Below, piece after piece: positions 50,574-59,938 of a stretch of DNA of 64,000 nucleotides. Source of the DNA: an uncultured Holophagaceae bacterium (GTDB taxonomy: Bacteria; Acidobacteriota; Holophagae; Holophagales; Holophagaceae); the NCBI GenBank assembly GCA_903937385.1, contig CAIZZF010000003.1:1-64000 (forward strand), read 5' to 3'. The position numbers were made by a program, and so were the translations under genes. The notes below the pieces were generated by a model that was not told where the DNA came from, made no database searches, and saw only the letters and a list, made by a program, of their open reading frames with translations. The stretch's first letter is position 1. Each line of letters begins with the position of its first letter.

Positions 50574-52325
50574 CTAACCGAGGAAGGCCTTGAGGGTCTT
50601 GGAGTAGCGCGGGTGGCGAATTTTACGCAGGGCCTTGGACTCGATCTGGCGGATGCGCTCGCGGGTGACGGCGAACTCGCTGCCGACCTCCTCCAGGGTG
50701 TGCTCGGAGCCGTCGTCGCCCACGCCGAAGCGCATGCGGAGGACGCGCTCTTCGCGCTCGCTGAGGGTGTTGAGGACGTTGCGGACCGTCTCCTTGAGGC
50801 GCTGCTGGACGACCTGCTCCACAGGGGAGACCACGGTCTTGTCCTCGATGAAGTCCCCCAGGTGGGAGTCCTCCTCCTCGCCGATGGGCGTCTCCAGGGA
50901 GATGGGCTCCTGGGCGATCTTCATCACCTTGCGGACCTTGCCCACGGGCATGTCCATGGCGTGCGCGATCTCCTCGCTGGAGGGTTCCCGGCCCAGCTTC
51001 TGGACCAGCTCACGCTGGGTGCGGATGAGCTTGTTGATGGTCTCGATCATGTGCACGGGAATGCGGATGGTGCGGGCCTGGTCCGCGATGGCGCGGGTGA
51101 TGGCCTGTCGGATCCACCAGGTGGCGTAGGTCGAGAACTTGAAGCCGCGGCTGTATTCGAACTTGTCCACGGCCTTCATGAGCCCGATGTTGCCTTCCTG
51201 GATGAGGTCCAGGAACTGCAGGCCACGGTTGGTGTAGCGCTTGGCGATGCTGACGACCAGGCGGAGGTTGGCTTCGATGAGCTCGGCCTTGGCGCCGCGG
51301 CTGACGCTCTCGGCGGCCTTCAGCCCGTTGAAGTCCTTGTGGAAGACTTCGCTGACGGTCTCGTACTTGATGAAGAACTCGGCCAGGGTCTTCTCGATGT
51401 GGGCCAGCTCATCCTTGTATTTGTCCTTCATCTTGGCGAAGGCGGGATTCTTGATGCGGTCCCGCAGCTCGCGGCACTTGCGCTCACCCGTAAGCACCTG
51501 GCTGTGCTGGTGGGTGATGCGGTCGATGAGCCGGGTCACGGCGAGGCTGTTGAGGCCCAGCTTGCGGATCTGGCGGGAGAGGCGGCCCCGGGCCTGGAGG
51601 ATCTCCCGGTCCAGCTTGCGGCGCTTGGGCAGGGTCTTGGTGCCGGCGTCCACCTGGACCTTCAGCTCCAGCAGGTCCTGCAGGGCCTGATCGAAGACCA
51701 GAAGCTTCTCGAACTGGTGGTGCACGTGCTGGGTGGCGGAGGTGCTCTCGGCATCCTCGTCGTCATCGACCTCGTCGGACAGGCCCACGACCTCGCGGAT
51801 CTTGCCCGGGTTCTCCTTCAGCATCTTGCCGATGTCGATGAGCAGGCTTGCGGCGAGGCGGGAGCGCGAGATGGCACGCATGACGCTGCGGACACCGACC
51901 TCGATGCGTTTGGCGATCTCGACTTCGTCCTCGCGCTTGAGGAGAGGGACCGTGCCCATCTCCTTGAGATACATGCGGACCGGGTCGTTGAACTTGTCGC
52001 TGTCCGGACTGTCGATCTCGACTTCAGAATCCTTGTCGCCCTTGGGAACCCCCTCGGTCAGCACGAACTCGGGCTCGATGGCTTCGCGGGCGGCCTGAGC
52101 CTCCTCCTCCGTGGCGCCAATCCCCACGCCCAGCCGCGAGAACAGGCTCAGGAGCAGCTCGAGATCCGCGGGGCTGGAGGCGGTATTGGGAAGGAAATCA
52201 TTGAGCTGGTCAACCAGCAGGAAACCGTTTTTCCTTCCGATGGAAATCAGAGCTTTGGTGAGGGGGTAGTAGGTGTCGCGGGGCGGCGTCGGAACCATTC
52301 GTACCTCAAAGAGCGTTTCGGGCAT
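50574..52325 (-). CDS. rpoD: RNA polymerase sigma factor RpoD (sigma-70)
   Basis: [76 protein letters not shown]. Confidence 0.97.
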   Translation of the reverse strand: MPETLFEVRMVPTPPRDTYYPLTKALISIGRKNGFLLVDQLNDFLPNTASSPADLELLLSLFSRLGVGIGATEEEAQAAREAIEPEFVLTEGVPKGDKDSEVEIDSPDSDKFNDPVRMYLKEMGTVPLLKREDEVEIAKRIEVGVRSVMRAISRSRLAASLLIDIGKMLKENPGKIREVVGLSDEVDDDEDAESTSATQHVHHQFEKLLVFDQALQDLLELKVQVDAGTKTLPKRRKLDREILQARGRLSRQIRKLGLNSLAVTRLIDRITHQHSQVLTGERKCRELRDRIKNPAFAKMKDKYKDELAHIEKTLAEFFIKYETVSEVFHKDFNGLKAAESVSRGAKAELIEANLRLVVSIAKRYTNRGLQFLDLIQEGNIGLMKAVDKFEYSRGFKFSTYATWWIRQAITRAIADQARTIRIPVHMIETINKLIRTQRELVQKLGREPSSEEIAHAMDMPVGKVRKVMKIAQEPISLETPIGEEEDSHLGDFIEDKTVVSPVEQVVQQRLKETVRNVLNTLSEREERVLRMRFGVGDDGSEHTLEEVGSEFAVTRERIRQIESKALRKIRHPRYSKTLKAFLG

Positions 52326-52453
52326 CGATCCAGCAAGAAAATAGGACTCGGCGGTGGAGGGAAATGCAGAATCCGACCGCTGTTACTGGCCGAAAGCGGA
52401 CCTTTCAGTATAAGAGATCTTCCGGATCCGGCAAGGGTTCTGCTGAGAAGGGC

Positions 52454-54181
52454 TCAGCGGGGACCCCGGCGCCGCTTGGAGAGCTGCTTCTGGCGCGTGA
52501 TCAGGTCGTTCTGCCGGGCCATGAGCCGGGTGGTGAGCGGACCATCCACCAAGGTGCGGGGATCCTGCAGCAGGCGGCTGTTGGCCTGGAGCTCGCGGTC
52601 GATGTAGCCGCCCTCGAGCCTGCCGATGAGGCCCTCGGCATCCCGGCCGGCCTCGTCGGTGCTGCTGGCCTTGGCCTCCAGGCGGCGCAGGGCCGCGGTG
52701 GCGCCCTCGGGCAGCTGGGTGGGATCCCCCTCGGCGTCCAGCAGGGCCTGGAGCAGGGGCGCCCCGGTGAGGCTCTCCCACCAGGCCGCGGGTAGCTCCT
52801 GGACCCGGCGCCAGTGGCCCGCGGTGCTCAGCAGCAGCAGGCCCCGGATGAGTTCGTCCAGGTCGAGGGTCCCCTGGGGCGCGAGCTCCGGCTCCTCCGC
52901 GGGACGCGCGGCCTGTCGGCTCTTTACGGCGCGATCCAGCTCCTGCAGGGGCACCTGGAGCTGGTGGGCCAGGCTGGTGAACAGCTCGCGGCTCTCGGGC
53001 GTGCGCGGCAGGTAGGGCAGGAAGTCCAGCAGGTCCTTGAAGGCCCCCATGCGGTCGGTGATGCGGCGCAGGTCCTTGCCCTCCATGGACCGGTCCACCA
53101 TGAAGGCGGTCCAGTCCGGCGCGGTGTGCAGCAGCTCGCGGAAGGCTTCGCCGCCCAGCTTGAGACACCAGGTGTCCGGATCCTCGCCCTGGGGCAGCTC
53201 CAGCAGCCGCACCTCGAAGCCCAGGGGCAAGGCCAGGCGAAGGCTCTTCTCCATGGCCCGGCGGCCCGCCGCGTCGCCGTCGAAGCAGAGGATGACCCGG
53301 CGGGTGAAGCGCAGCAGGGCCTTGAGGTGCTCGTCTGTGAGGGCGGTGCCCAGCGGGGCCACGGCCTGGTGGATGCCGTTCTGGTGCAGCTGCAGCACGT
53401 CGAAGTAGCCCTCCACCACCAGGGCGCCGTCGCGCATGGCCCCCTTGGCCCGGTGGAAGCCGAACAGCGTGCCGCCCTTGTGGAAGAGCGGTGTGTCGCG
53501 GGTGTTCAGGTACTTGGGCTGTCCCTCGCCCATGATGCGGCCGCCGAAGGCCACGACCCGGCCCCGGGCGTCGTGGATGGGGATGGTCAGGCGGTTGCGG
53601 AGGAAGTCGATGAGGGTGCCGCGCTCGCTGCGGCTGACCAGTCCGGCCTGTTCCAGCAGCTCCGCGGAGAAGTTCAGGCCGCGCAGGTGGTTCACCAGGG
53701 CATCCCAGGCGTCCGGGGCCATGCCGAAGCCGGCCTCGGCCAGGAAGGGGCCTTCGTAGCCCCGATCCCGCAGGTAGACGCGGGCCCCCTCGTGGCGCTG
53801 GAGCTGCGCCTCGAAGAAGGCCTGGGCCGCCTCCAGGGCAGAGCGCATGCGGGTCTCCAGGTCCACTTCCGCCGAGGGCCGCTCCCGCCGCTGCGGCAGG
53901 TCGATGCCCGCGGCCCGGGCCAGCTGCTCCAGGGCCTCGGGGAAGGTCATGCCCTCGCGCTCCATGAGCCAGGTGAAGGCGTCGCCGTTCTTGCCGCAGC
54001 CGAAGCAGTGGTAGAAGTTCCGGGCCGGGATCACCTGGAAGCTCGGGCTGCGCTCGGCGTGGAAGGGACAGAGGCCCACGTGGGCCGAGCCCGCCTTTCG
54101 CAGCTTCACGGCCTGCCCCACCAGGGCCAGCAGGTCCGTGGCCTCCCGCACGCGCTCGACGATCTCCCGGTCCGAGCTCAT
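52454..54181 (-). CDS. dnaG: DNA primase
   Basis: LVGQAVKLRKAGSAHVGLCPFHAERSPSFQVIPARNFYHCFGCGKNGDAFTWLMEREGMTFPEALEQLARAAGI. Confidence 0.96.
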   Translation of the reverse strand: MSSDREIVERVREATDLLALVGQAVKLRKAGSAHVGLCPFHAERSPSFQVIPARNFYHCFGCGKNGDAFTWLMEREGMTFPEALEQLARAAGIDLPQRRERPSAEVDLETRMRSALEAAQAFFEAQLQRHEGARVYLRDRGYEGPFLAEAGFGMAPDAWDALVNHLRGLNFSAELLEQAGLVSRSERGTLIDFLRNRLTIPIHDARGRVVAFGGRIMGEGQPKYLNTRDTPLFHKGGTLFGFHRAKGAMRDGALVVEGYFDVLQLHQNGIHQAVAPLGTALTDEHLKALLRFTRRVILCFDGDAAGRRAMEKSLRLALPLGFEVRLLELPQGEDPDTWCLKLGGEAFRELLHTAPDWTAFMVDRSMEGKDLRRITDRMGAFKDLLDFLPYLPRTPESRELFTSLAHQLQVPLQELDRAVKSRQAARPAEEPELAPQGTLDLDELIRGLLLLSTAGHWRRVQELPAAWWESLTGAPLLQALLDAEGDPTQLPEGATAALRRLEAKASSTDEAGRDAEGLIGRLEGGYIDRELQANSRLLQDPRTLVDGPLTTRLMARQNDLITRQKQLSKRRRGPR

Positions 54182-55069
54182 TCAGTTCCCCAGCCAAAGG
54201 AGGTGGCGCAGCCCCGGCAGCCCCAGGTTCGAGTGCAGAGCGAAGGAAACGACCATGCCCAGCAGCAGGGCTCCGCCGAGGCGGGCAGTGGCGAAGGGGC
54301 GGGAGGCGCGGGCCCAGGCCAGGGCGACCAGGACCCCGAGCAGCGCGCCCCAGGGCAGCAGCAGTCCGGGCGTGTAGAGGATGGCGAGGAGGCCAATGCC
54401 GAGGGGTAGGGCCAGGTCTGGAATCCGCGCCAGGAGGCGGTGGAGAGGACCCAGCTGGGCCAGGGCGGCACCGAGGCCCAGGGCGGCGCCCGCGAAGGCC
54501 CAGTCAGGCCGGGGGCCGAAGTCCCAGCCGGCCTTGGAGAAGGTCAGGCCCACCAGGAAAAACGTCAGCGAGAGCTGGCGCATGGCCGGACGCCCGCCTC
54601 CCGGCACGGGCTGGCGCGGCAGCAGGCCCCAGGCCGTGAGGAAGCCCGCGAGGCCCGCGCCCACCAGCGGTAGCGCGGGATCCATGAACCCCGTCAGCAG
54701 CCAGAAGGCGATCCAGAGCCAGTGGCCCACCGAAGGAGAAGCCTCCTCCGCCGAGCCCAGCAGCACCCAGAAGGAGCCGAGTCCTCCCGTGGCGACGAGC
54801 AGGTTGGGCCAAGCGTCACGAACATCCCAGCCAGCCAGGTGCAGGTGGCGGGACAGGAGCAGGAGCGCGGCGAAGCCCAGGGTTCCGGCGACGCGGAGCA
54901 CGTTGGCTCCGAACAGCGCCGGAAGCCGCCGCCGGACCGTGCCACCGATAAAAAGGGCCAGGATCGGCAGCAGGACCAGACACGTCACGGCCCCGCGGAT
55001 GGTGAAGCCGTTCATGGCCAGCAGCCGGCAGAGGCCTTCCAGGTAGAGGAAGATCCAGATGGCGATCAT
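54182..55069 (-). CDS. Polytopic hypothetical membrane protein
   Basis: MIAIWIFLYLEGLCRLLAMNGFTIRGAVTCLVLLPILALFIGG...; ~8 hydrophobic segments. Confidence 0.7.
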   Translation of the reverse strand: MIAIWIFLYLEGLCRLLAMNGFTIRGAVTCLVLLPILALFIGGTVRRRLPALFGANVLRVAGTLGFAALLLLSRHLHLAGWDVRDAWPNLLVATGGLGSFWVLLGSAEEASPSVGHWLWIAFWLLTGFMDPALPLVGAGLAGFLTAWGLLPRQPVPGGGRPAMRQLSLTFFLVGLTFSKAGWDFGPRPDWAFAGAALGLGAALAQLGPLHRLLARIPDLALPLGIGLLAILYTPGLLLPWGALLGVLVALAWARASRPFATARLGGALLLGMVVSFALHSNLGLPGLRHLLWLGN

Positions 55070-56157
55070 CGGGAGGCCCTCACCAGAGCGTTCGGCAGGC
55101 CCAGCGGGGTGCTGGCGATGGGGCCCGGCTGGCCGTTCCCGGCCTCGTCGTAGGTGTAGCGGACCAGGCGCCCCCGGTCGAAGTCGAGGACCCGGTAGCC
55201 GTGGTAGGCGTGCGGCCAGCGGGTCACCTGACGGAGCTCGTTGCCCAGGGCGGTGGTGACGATGAACTTGGTGCCCGGGAACTCGGCGACGTCATCCCGC
55301 AGCTGGCCCGCGCCATCGAAGACTGCGTCCGAGTGCCAGTGGCCGCTCAGCACAGCAGGGACCCGGTGCTCCCGGCAGAGGCGCAGGAAGGCCTGCTGGA
55401 AGCCCATGAGCGAGCCGCCGCTGCCATCCCCTTCGCCCTTCAAGGCTGTGCCCGGGGGAAAGATCGGGTGATGGATCTGGATCAGAGGGGTCCGCCCCTC
55501 CAGGTGGTTGAGGTTGTCCCGCAGCCAGTCGAACTGGGAGGGGGTGAGCTGGTCGCGGCCGTGGGCCGAGTCCAGGGTGAGGACTGCCAGGGGGCCGATG
55601 TCCACCCGGAAGGTGGGGTTGTGGCCGAAGTGGCGCAGGAACAGCGGCCAGCCCTTCCGCTCGTGGTTGCCGGCGGCCACGATGACCGGGATGCCCTGGC
55701 GCTCGAGCCGCAGGAACTGCGCCGCGACGGCGGCGTACCAGGCCTCGGTCTCAGAGTAGGTCAGGTCCCCGCCCACCAGCACCAGGTCGGGCTTGAGCGC
55801 TTCCATCTCGCCGATGAACTGCTCGAGGATGACGGCGTAGTCGGGGGGGGCCAGGTCGGCCACGAACACCACGCGGAAGGCCGGGGCCAGGGGCAGCGGC
55901 CGCAGGGTCGGGAGGTGCAGGGTGGCGCGGTTGAGCCGCCAGGTGATGGTCGCGCCGGGGGTGGCCAGCCAGGCCTGCCGGGTGGCGCTGGGCAGCAGCC
56001 AGGGCAGGCTCGAGGTCACTTCCCGCGTGGGGCTGGAGCCCGGTGCCGTAGACATCGGGTGCCCGGTGCGGGGCCGGTCCTCTCGCACGCGGAGGGGCAG
56101 GCCCACCGCCAGGAGGCAGAGTGCGGCCAGCAGGTAGGCCCGGAGCCAGGGAATCAA
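55066..56157 (-). CDS. Membrane-anchored metallophosphoesterase
   Basis: VVFVADLAPPDYAVILEQF...LKPDLVLVGGDLTYSE...VIVAAGNHERKG...VLSGHWHSDAVFDG; TTG start overlapping TGA of upstream gene. Confidence 0.8.
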   Translation of the reverse strand: MIPWLRAYLLAALCLLAVGLPLRVREDRPRTGHPMSTAPGSSPTREVTSSLPWLLPSATRQAWLATPGATITWRLNRATLHLPTLRPLPLAPAFRVVFVADLAPPDYAVILEQFIGEMEALKPDLVLVGGDLTYSETEAWYAAVAAQFLRLERQGIPVIVAAGNHERKGWPLFLRHFGHNPTFRVDIGPLAVLTLDSAHGRDQLTPSQFDWLRDNLNHLEGRTPLIQIHHPIFPPGTALKGEGDGSGGSLMGFQQAFLRLCREHRVPAVLSGHWHSDAVFDGAGQLRDDVAEFPGTKFIVTTALGNELRQVTRWPHAYHGYRVLDFDRGRLVRYTYDEAGNGQPGPIASTPLGLPNALVRASR

Positions 56158-58316
56158 GGCTGCTCCTGGAGCGGGGGGTTGTGGGACAGCAGGTAGTGGC
56201 TCCAGACCAGGTAGGCCCGGGTCAGGGCGGTCATGCGCTGGGCGCGGGCCTGCTCCTGGGCGGACAGGTCCACTGGCGTCCGGGCCTGGACGTCGAAGAG
56301 CCTGGCGCGGCCGTCGGTCTCGACGTTCAGGTAGCGGTCGCCCTGGAGCAGGCCCGTGCGGGGCGGGCGCCGGAAGGTCGTGAAGGTGAAGGCGGCGCTG
56401 TCGGCGGCGAAGCGGGGATCGAGCAGGTCGTGGCCCAGGGTCTGGGTCCAGAAGGACTGCCCCATGAGGCTCAGCACCGTCGGCAGGATGTCCGTCTGGG
56501 AGCCCACGGTGCTGACCCGCCGGGCCGGCAGCAGGGCGGGGGCGTAGAGGATGAAGGGGATGTGGTGGATCGCCAGGGTCAGGTCGCCGAACCGGGGGTC
56601 GGTGCTGCCGCGGGGGATGCCGTGGTCGGCCCACAGCACGAAGATCGTGTTGGCGAAGTAGGCGGACTTCCTGGCCTGCTCGAAGTAGCGCTCCAGGGCG
56701 TGGTCCATGAGGCGCACCGCGTTGAACTCTTCCAGGCCTTCGAACCCGTTGGCCTTGAGCTGCGCCGTGTCCACAGTGGTGGGGTGGAAGTCCGTGTGGT
56801 GCTTGGGAAGGGTGAAGGGCGGGTGGTTGCCGCTGGTCTGCACGTAGGCCAGGAAGGGCGCCTTCCGGGTCGCCAGGACCGCGTGGGCTTCCTGGAGCAG
56901 GTCCACGTCCGAGATGCCCCACACGTCCACGACGGGGCTCTTGAACTCGCCCTCCTCGTGCAGGTGGAGGTCCTTCAGGTTGTTCTTGAGGGCGGCCCGG
57001 ATCTGGGCCCAGTTCGCGCTGCCGCCCAGGAAGTAGTCCTTCTCATAGTCGGTCAGCGCCGACAGCGGGGTGTGCTGGTTGACCATGAGCGGGTTGCGGG
57101 TGGCGTTCTGGACGCTGCTGACATCGGGCGTGCCGAACAGGGTCGCGAACATGGAGCGGCTGGTGTTCTCCATCACCACGTTGAAGTTCTCGAAATAGAC
57201 CCCGTCCCGGGCCAGGCTGCCCAGGAAGGGCGTGGGATCCAGGGCGTTCCCGCCGGGCGAGGTCTTGAAGGCCGCCAGGCTCTCCAGCTGGATGAACACC
57301 AGGTTCGGGCGACCGCTCACCAGCGGCCGGGCCTGGATGTGCCGCTTGAGCGTGGGATTGCCCTGGGCGTCGAAGGCGGGGGCGATGCCGAAGTGCTCGG
57401 CCAGCACCGCGTGGCTGGCCTTCACTGTGGCGAGGTCAAAGCCCTCGTCCATCTCCTCCATGTTCTCCAGGAAGAACAGCACGGGATTCAGGGCGAGCTG
57501 GGCGTGGAAGCCGTTCCGGGCCTCGAAGGCCTCGCCCCAGCGCAGGGGGTAGCGGCTCCACTTGCCCCACATGCAGGCGATCAGGAAGACGCTGACCAGG
57601 ACCCGCGCCAGCACACGGCGCGAGCGCTGCTCGGGGGCCGCAGCCAGCCCGCCCCGGAACAGGGCCGCCAGGCCGCCGAGGGCCAGGGCCAGCAGCACCA
57701 GCAGCAGCAGGGTCAGCCAGAGCACCGGGTAGCTCTGCCAGATCATCTGCAGGCTGAGGCTGGCGTTCTGCAGGAACATCAGCATCGTGCCGTTCAGGCG
57801 CGTGTGGATGTAGGCGAAGGTGCCGAAGTCGAAGAAGTAGACGAGCACCGTGGCGGCGAAGGCCAGCAGGGAGAAGCCCAGCCAGGTCTGCAGCGCCGTG
57901 CGGCTGGTCTGGAAGCCATGGGCCTTGAACAGGCCCCGGTAGCACCCGGAGAGGGTCAGGAAGGCCAGCAGCCAGGGCCTCGCCTTGATGTCATCCACCA
58001 TGGCGATGACGACCATGGCGGAATACACCGCCAGGGTGAGGGCCAGCCAGGGCGTGGCGAGGCTGTCCCGCCAGCCGGGGGCGGGCTCCCCCGTGCCGTT
58101 CTTCAGCAGCAGCCAGCCGGGCACCAGCAGGATGGCCACCCAGCGGGCGTCGAACTTCAGGCCCAGGTAGAGCGCGTGGCGGACCTCGGCGGTGAAACCC
58201 TCGCCGGGGCTGTGGAAGTGCTGGAGAAAGGCCAGCCGGAACAGGGTCAGCAGGACCAGGAGCGCCAGCCCAAGAGCCAGGAGGGCCGTGCTTTTGGCGG
58301 CGGTCTTTCGGGTCAT
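56154..58316 (-). CDS. LTA synthase-type sulfatase/phosphoglycerol transferase
   Basis: RPNLVFIQLESLAAFKTSPGGNALDPTPFLGSLARDGVYFENFNVVMENTSRSMFATLFGTP, FVLWADHGIPRG. Confidence 0.9.
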   Translation of the reverse strand: MTRKTAAKSTALLALGLALLVLLTLFRLAFLQHFHSPGEGFTAEVRHALYLGLKFDARWVAILLVPGWLLLKNGTGEPAPGWRDSLATPWLALTLAVYSAMVVIAMVDDIKARPWLLAFLTLSGCYRGLFKAHGFQTSRTALQTWLGFSLLAFAATVLVYFFDFGTFAYIHTRLNGTMLMFLQNASLSLQMIWQSYPVLWLTLLLLVLLALALGGLAALFRGGLAAAPEQRSRRVLARVLVSVFLIACMWGKWSRYPLRWGEAFEARNGFHAQLALNPVLFFLENMEEMDEGFDLATVKASHAVLAEHFGIAPAFDAQGNPTLKRHIQARPLVSGRPNLVFIQLESLAAFKTSPGGNALDPTPFLGSLARDGVYFENFNVVMENTSRSMFATLFGTPDVSSVQNATRNPLMVNQHTPLSALTDYEKDYFLGGSANWAQIRAALKNNLKDLHLHEEGEFKSPVVDVWGISDVDLLQEAHAVLATRKAPFLAYVQTSGNHPPFTLPKHHTDFHPTTVDTAQLKANGFEGLEEFNAVRLMDHALERYFEQARKSAYFANTIFVLWADHGIPRGSTDPRFGDLTLAIHHIPFILYAPALLPARRVSTVGSQTDILPTVLSLMGQSFWTQTLGHDLLDPRFAADSAAFTFTTFRRPPRTGLLQGDRYLNVETDGRARLFDVQARTPVDLSAQEQARAQRMTALTRAYLVWSHYLLSHNPPLQEQP

Positions 58317-58356
58317 CCGATCAGTCTATCGGGTTATGTGGTAAGTTCGGTTTCCC

Positions 58357-59337
58357 ATGGACAAGTTTATTCCTACCCTTCTCCTCTTTTCGCTGCCCGC
58401 CTCGGGCAAGTCGGAGGTGCGCCGGTACCTGGCGAGCCTCACGGATGTCCAGTGTCGAGAGGACTTTCACATCGGCCCCACGCTCCAGTTGGACGACTAC
58501 CCCTACGTCCACCTCATGCACCGCATCGACGATGAGCTGCAGGCGGCGGGACTCGGTTATGCCTATTACCACGGACCCAACCGCCCCTTCCGCGATGAGT
58601 GGACCTGGGCCGTGCTCATCGAGCTGCTGAACGACGACTACGCGGACCTCATGGCCAGCCGCCGGGTGGAAGTCGCCAGTGCCGCGGAGCATCTCTTCGA
58701 CCGCCTGGACGCGGCCCACGCCCGGGTGGGGCTGAGCCAGCCCCTGGGGGAGCTGCCGCACCGGCTGCGCAAGCGCCTCGCCAGTGCCCTGGAGGCCGAG
58801 TGCCGCGCCGAGCTGGACGTCCTCAACCGCCAGAACGCCCAGGACAAGACGGGCCGGACCCTGGTGATCGAGGCGGCCCGCGGCGGCCCCAATGGCTCGG
58901 CCTTTCCGCTGAAGCCGCCCCACGGCTACGAGACCGCCTTCCAGACCCTGGCCCCCGCCATCCTGGAGCAGGCGTCGGTGCTCTATGTCTGGGTGGATCC
59001 CGCCGAGAGCCGCCGCAAGAACATCGAGCGCGGCCGCCCCGACGGCCAGGGCAGCATTCTCCACCACAGCGTGCCCATGGAGGTCATGCTCGGCCAGTAC
59101 GGCTGTGATGACATGGCCTGGCTCCTGGAGCAGAGCGACCGTCCCGGCACCATCCGTGTGGACCGGATCATCCCCACCGCCGACCGCTACGAGGCCCGCA
59201 CCTACCACCTGCCCGTGGCCCGCTTCGACAACCGGCAGGACCTCACCACCTTCGTCCGCGAGGACCGGAAGCTGTGGAAGCCCGAGGATGTCAACGCCAT
59301 CCACAGCGGGCTGAAGGCAGCGTTCGGGTCCTTGTAG
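58357..59337 (+). CDS. P-loop-like hypothetical protein (326 aa)
   Basis: LLLFSLPASGKSEVRRYL Walker A-like; long conserved-looking ORF. Confidence 0.7.
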   Translation: MDKFIPTLLLFSLPASGKSEVRRYLASLTDVQCREDFHIGPTLQLDDYPYVHLMHRIDDELQAAGLGYAYYHGPNRPFRDEWTWAVLIELLNDDYADLMASRRVEVASAAEHLFDRLDAAHARVGLSQPLGELPHRLRKRLASALEAECRAELDVLNRQNAQDKTGRTLVIEAARGGPNGSAFPLKPPHGYETAFQTLAPAILEQASVLYVWVDPAESRRKNIERGRPDGQGSILHHSVPMEVMLGQYGCDDMAWLLEQSDRPGTIRVDRIIPTADRYEARTYHLPVARFDNRQDLTTFVREDRKLWKPEDVNAIHSGLKAAFGSL

Positions 59338-59786
59338 TTGTCGGCTGTCAGCTATCGGCTATCGGTGAAAAAAGCGGATCATCGCGGAATAGCGCGTGCC
59401 AACGCGGGGTGCCTGATGGAAGGTGCTCTGCGCATTAGGGCTCAGCATCCGGGCCAGATCATCCCTGGCTCAGGGACACCTCCCTTGCGGCACAGGGTCC
59501 GGACAAAAAAGCTGATGGACCGGTGAGGAACGGTGAGGGCCGGCGAGAAAGAGCCTTAGCTCGTGGCAGTCTCACCGTTCCTCACTGTTCCTCACCGGTT
59601 GCCTTTGGTTCTATTGCTTTTCTGGCCCTGGCGGCGGGGCTCGGGCAGGGCTGAGGAGAACGGGTTTCCGGGGCTCCAACCTCCACGCTAAAACGCGATG
59701 AACCAAAGAAGGCGCCGCGGGGACGTCGAGGGTGAGTCGGATTCTGTCTGTTGACAGCTGACAGCTGAGAGCTGACAGCCCCCCAA
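59338..59786. repeat. Nested inverted repeats: outer 7-bp-unit arms (TGTCGGC...GACAGCT) enclosing 10-bp-unit hairpin (59520-59600)
   Basis: gttgtcggctgtcagctatcggctatcggtg ... ggtgaggaacggtgagggccggcgag/ctcaccgttcctcactgttcctcaccgg ... gacagctgacagctgagagctgacagcc. Confidence 0.75.
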
Positions 59787-59900
59787 TCAGTGCGCCGCGC
59801 CCCCGGCCTTGGAGCCCCAGATGCGGGTCATGAGGAAGGCGCCGACGAGGCTGAAGGGGATGATGGTGCCCACCCAGACCCAGGCGTGGGCGGGCTGGTG
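59787..59900 (-). pseudogene. Possible C-terminal fragment of a membrane protein
   Basis: GHQPAHAWVWVGTIIPFSLVGAFLMTRIWGSKAGGAAH*; no supported start, abuts the tail-fibre gene. Confidence 0.35.
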
Positions 59901-59938
59901 GCCGCGGGCGCACCTCGCGTCTGGGTGGTGGATTGGGC

